DNA of 64,000 nt from Gammaproteobacteria bacterium (GTDB taxonomy: Bacteria; Pseudomonadota; Gammaproteobacteria; Steroidobacterales; Woeseiaceae), in assembly GCA_029865385.1 (NCBI GenBank), contig JAOUGX010000001.1:1-64000 (forward strand). Reading direction: 5' to 3'. A program made the translations under genes and the position numbers. Positions within the stretch are counted from its first letter, which is position 1; each line of letters begins with the position of its first letter. This document shows, in pieces, positions 63,312-64,000 of the stretch. Below the pieces are notes generated by a model, which saw nothing but the letters and a program-made list of their open reading frames with translations, was not told the DNA's origin and did no database searches.

Positions 63312-63695
63312 ATGGCAAGCGACACACCCAATACTGAAGCCGGTGCACAGAAACCGGGAGCGGCAAGAACGGCAGGAAACTATTCGCCGGACGAACTGAA
63401 AGCCGGCAAAGGCGTCGCGCCCGGAAAGAGTGCGGACGTCAACCTGGATCTGGTCCTCGAAGTGCCGGTCAATGTCAGCCTGCGCGTCGGCTCGACCGAC
63501 ATAACGATTCGCGACCTGGTGAAGCTGGTGGAAGGCTCGGTTATCGCGCTCGACCAGGATGCCGGCGAACCAATGGATGTGCTGGTCAATGGAACGCTGA
63601 TCGCCCACGGCGAGATCGTTGTGGTCGACGATAAATTCGGTGTGCGCCTCACTGACGTCGTCAGTCCGTCGGAACGAATCGAGAAAATCAACTGA
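63312..63695 (+). CDS. fliN: Flagellar motor switch protein FliN
   Basis: This 127-residue C-ring protein has a variable polar N-terminus and a SPOA domain (LDLVLEVPVNVSLRVGSTDITIRDLVKLVEGSVIALDQDAGEPMDVLVNGTLIAHGEIVVVDDKFGVRLTDV). ATG 63312 follows AAAGGAA; the frame upstream overlaps fliM. Confidence 0.97.
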   Translation: MASDTPNTEAGAQKPGAARTAGNYSPDELKAGKGVAPGKSADVNLDLVLEVPVNVSLRVGSTDITIRDLVKLVEGSVIALDQDAGEPMDVLVNGTLIAHGEIVVVDDKFGVRLTDVVSPSERIEKIN

Positions 63696-63697
63696 GT

Positions 63698-64000
63698 ATG
63701 AAAACCGGCATCGCAAAGTTCAGCTTATTCTGCAAAGCCAGTCTGGGCGGCACCTTGGCCGGATTGACGTTCCTGCCTGCGGAGCTTTTTGCAGCCGAAG
63801 AACAATCGATGTCGCTGAAACCACCTGTGGGTGCGGTGGAAATCCTGAGTCTCGGAACCAGCCTGATCCTCGTCGTCGGCGCAATCCTGCTGGTCGGGTG
63901 GCTATACGCCCGAGCCCAGGGATTCCGCGGCAGCAGCGGCAATGCGATCAGTGTCGTTGCATCGCGTTCGCTGGGTGCGAAAGAAAGAATTCTCGTGGTC
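63698..64000 (+). CDS. fliO: Flagellar export protein FliO, partial (3' end outside window)
   Basis: The ATG at 63698 lies two bases after fliN. About 101 residues are visible: a signal-like N-terminus (ending ELFAAEE), a membrane helix at about 45-67 (SLGTSLILVVGAILLVGWLYAR) and the start of the cytoplasmic FliO domain (SVVASRSLGAKERILVV). FliO assists FliP assembly in the export gate. The reading frame is open to the window edge. Confidence 0.9.
   Translation, partial: MKTGIAKFSLFCKASLGGTLAGLTFLPAELFAAEEQSMSLKPPVGAVEILSLGTSLILVVGAILLVGWLYARAQGFRGSSGNAISVVASRSLGAKERILVV

Noticed and set aside
1-64000. CRISPR arrays, tRNA and rRNA genes, insertion sequences
   Set aside because: I saw no regular repeat-spacer pattern, no cloverleaf-like sequence, no rRNA-like conserved stretches and no transposase gene.

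Overview
The window looks like a moderately GC-rich gammaproteobacterial chromosome. A polar-type flagellar regulon (FleQ, FleS/FleR, sigma-54 and sigma-28 promoters) fills most of the second half. Housekeeping genes include dusA, a GTP-type PEP carboxykinase, gabT and a CusCBA metal efflux system. A complete V/A-type ATPase operon is also present, which is uncommon in this class. I cannot name the genus from sequence alone; an environmental or marine lineage near the Chromatiales/Woeseiales/Steroidobacterales is a guess. Coding density is high, and I saw no rRNA, tRNA or CRISPR.

Region 1 (1-13.5 kb) holds a truncated lipoprotein gene, then a divergent aldehyde dehydrogenase / GABA transaminase pair. 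A mosaic of dispersed GTCATTGCGAGCG-type repeats follows, then a membrane-anchored coiled-coil protein and an alpha-methylacyl-CoA racemase. Next is a heavy-metal efflux operon: a small His/Cys-rich exported protein followed by CusC-, CusB- and CusA-like genes. A BNR-type lipoprotein closes the region.

Region 2 (13.6-24.3 kb) holds a long acetyl-CoA hydrolase/transferase and a nine-gene V/A-type ATPase operon in the order G/H-like, C-like, I, K, F, E, A, B, D. Key residues are intact: Walker A in A, the ion-binding Glu in K and the stator Arg in I. A DUF4124-type secreted protein follows.

Region 3 (24.3-30.9 kb) holds a two-gene winged-helix plus nucleotidyltransferase module with a palindromic operator, then dusA, a SAM methyltransferase, a class III nucleotidyl cyclase fused to an FHA domain, pckG (convergent, sharing a CTAG double stop) and a phasin-like gene with clear promoter and terminator.

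Region 4 (31-64 kb) is the flagellar regulon. On the minus strand lie flgA, flgM, flgN and an unusual csrA-like gene. On the plus strand lie flgBCDEFGHIJKL, fliC, flaG, fliD, fliS, a fliT-like gene, fleQ, fleS, fleR, fliEFGHIJ, fliK, fliL, fliM, fliN and the start of fliO. I found six sigma-54 type promoters (flgA, flgB, fliD, fleS, fliK, fliL) and two convincing sigma-28 promoters (flgM, fliC), plus FleQ-box-like palindromes. This fits a cascade of FleQ, then FleSR, then FliA/FlgM. A short accessory island between fleQ and fleS carries a deleted AraC/GyrI pseudogene and a DUF222-HNH endonuclease gene with a LexA-box-like site.

No wholly new multi-gene system is demonstrable from sequence alone. 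The best candidates for a second look are the CsrA variant encoded with flgAMN, the cyclase-FHA protein with an altered transition-state residue, the winged-helix/NTase module, the SOS-box HNH gene and the flgH leader derived from a dispersed repeat.
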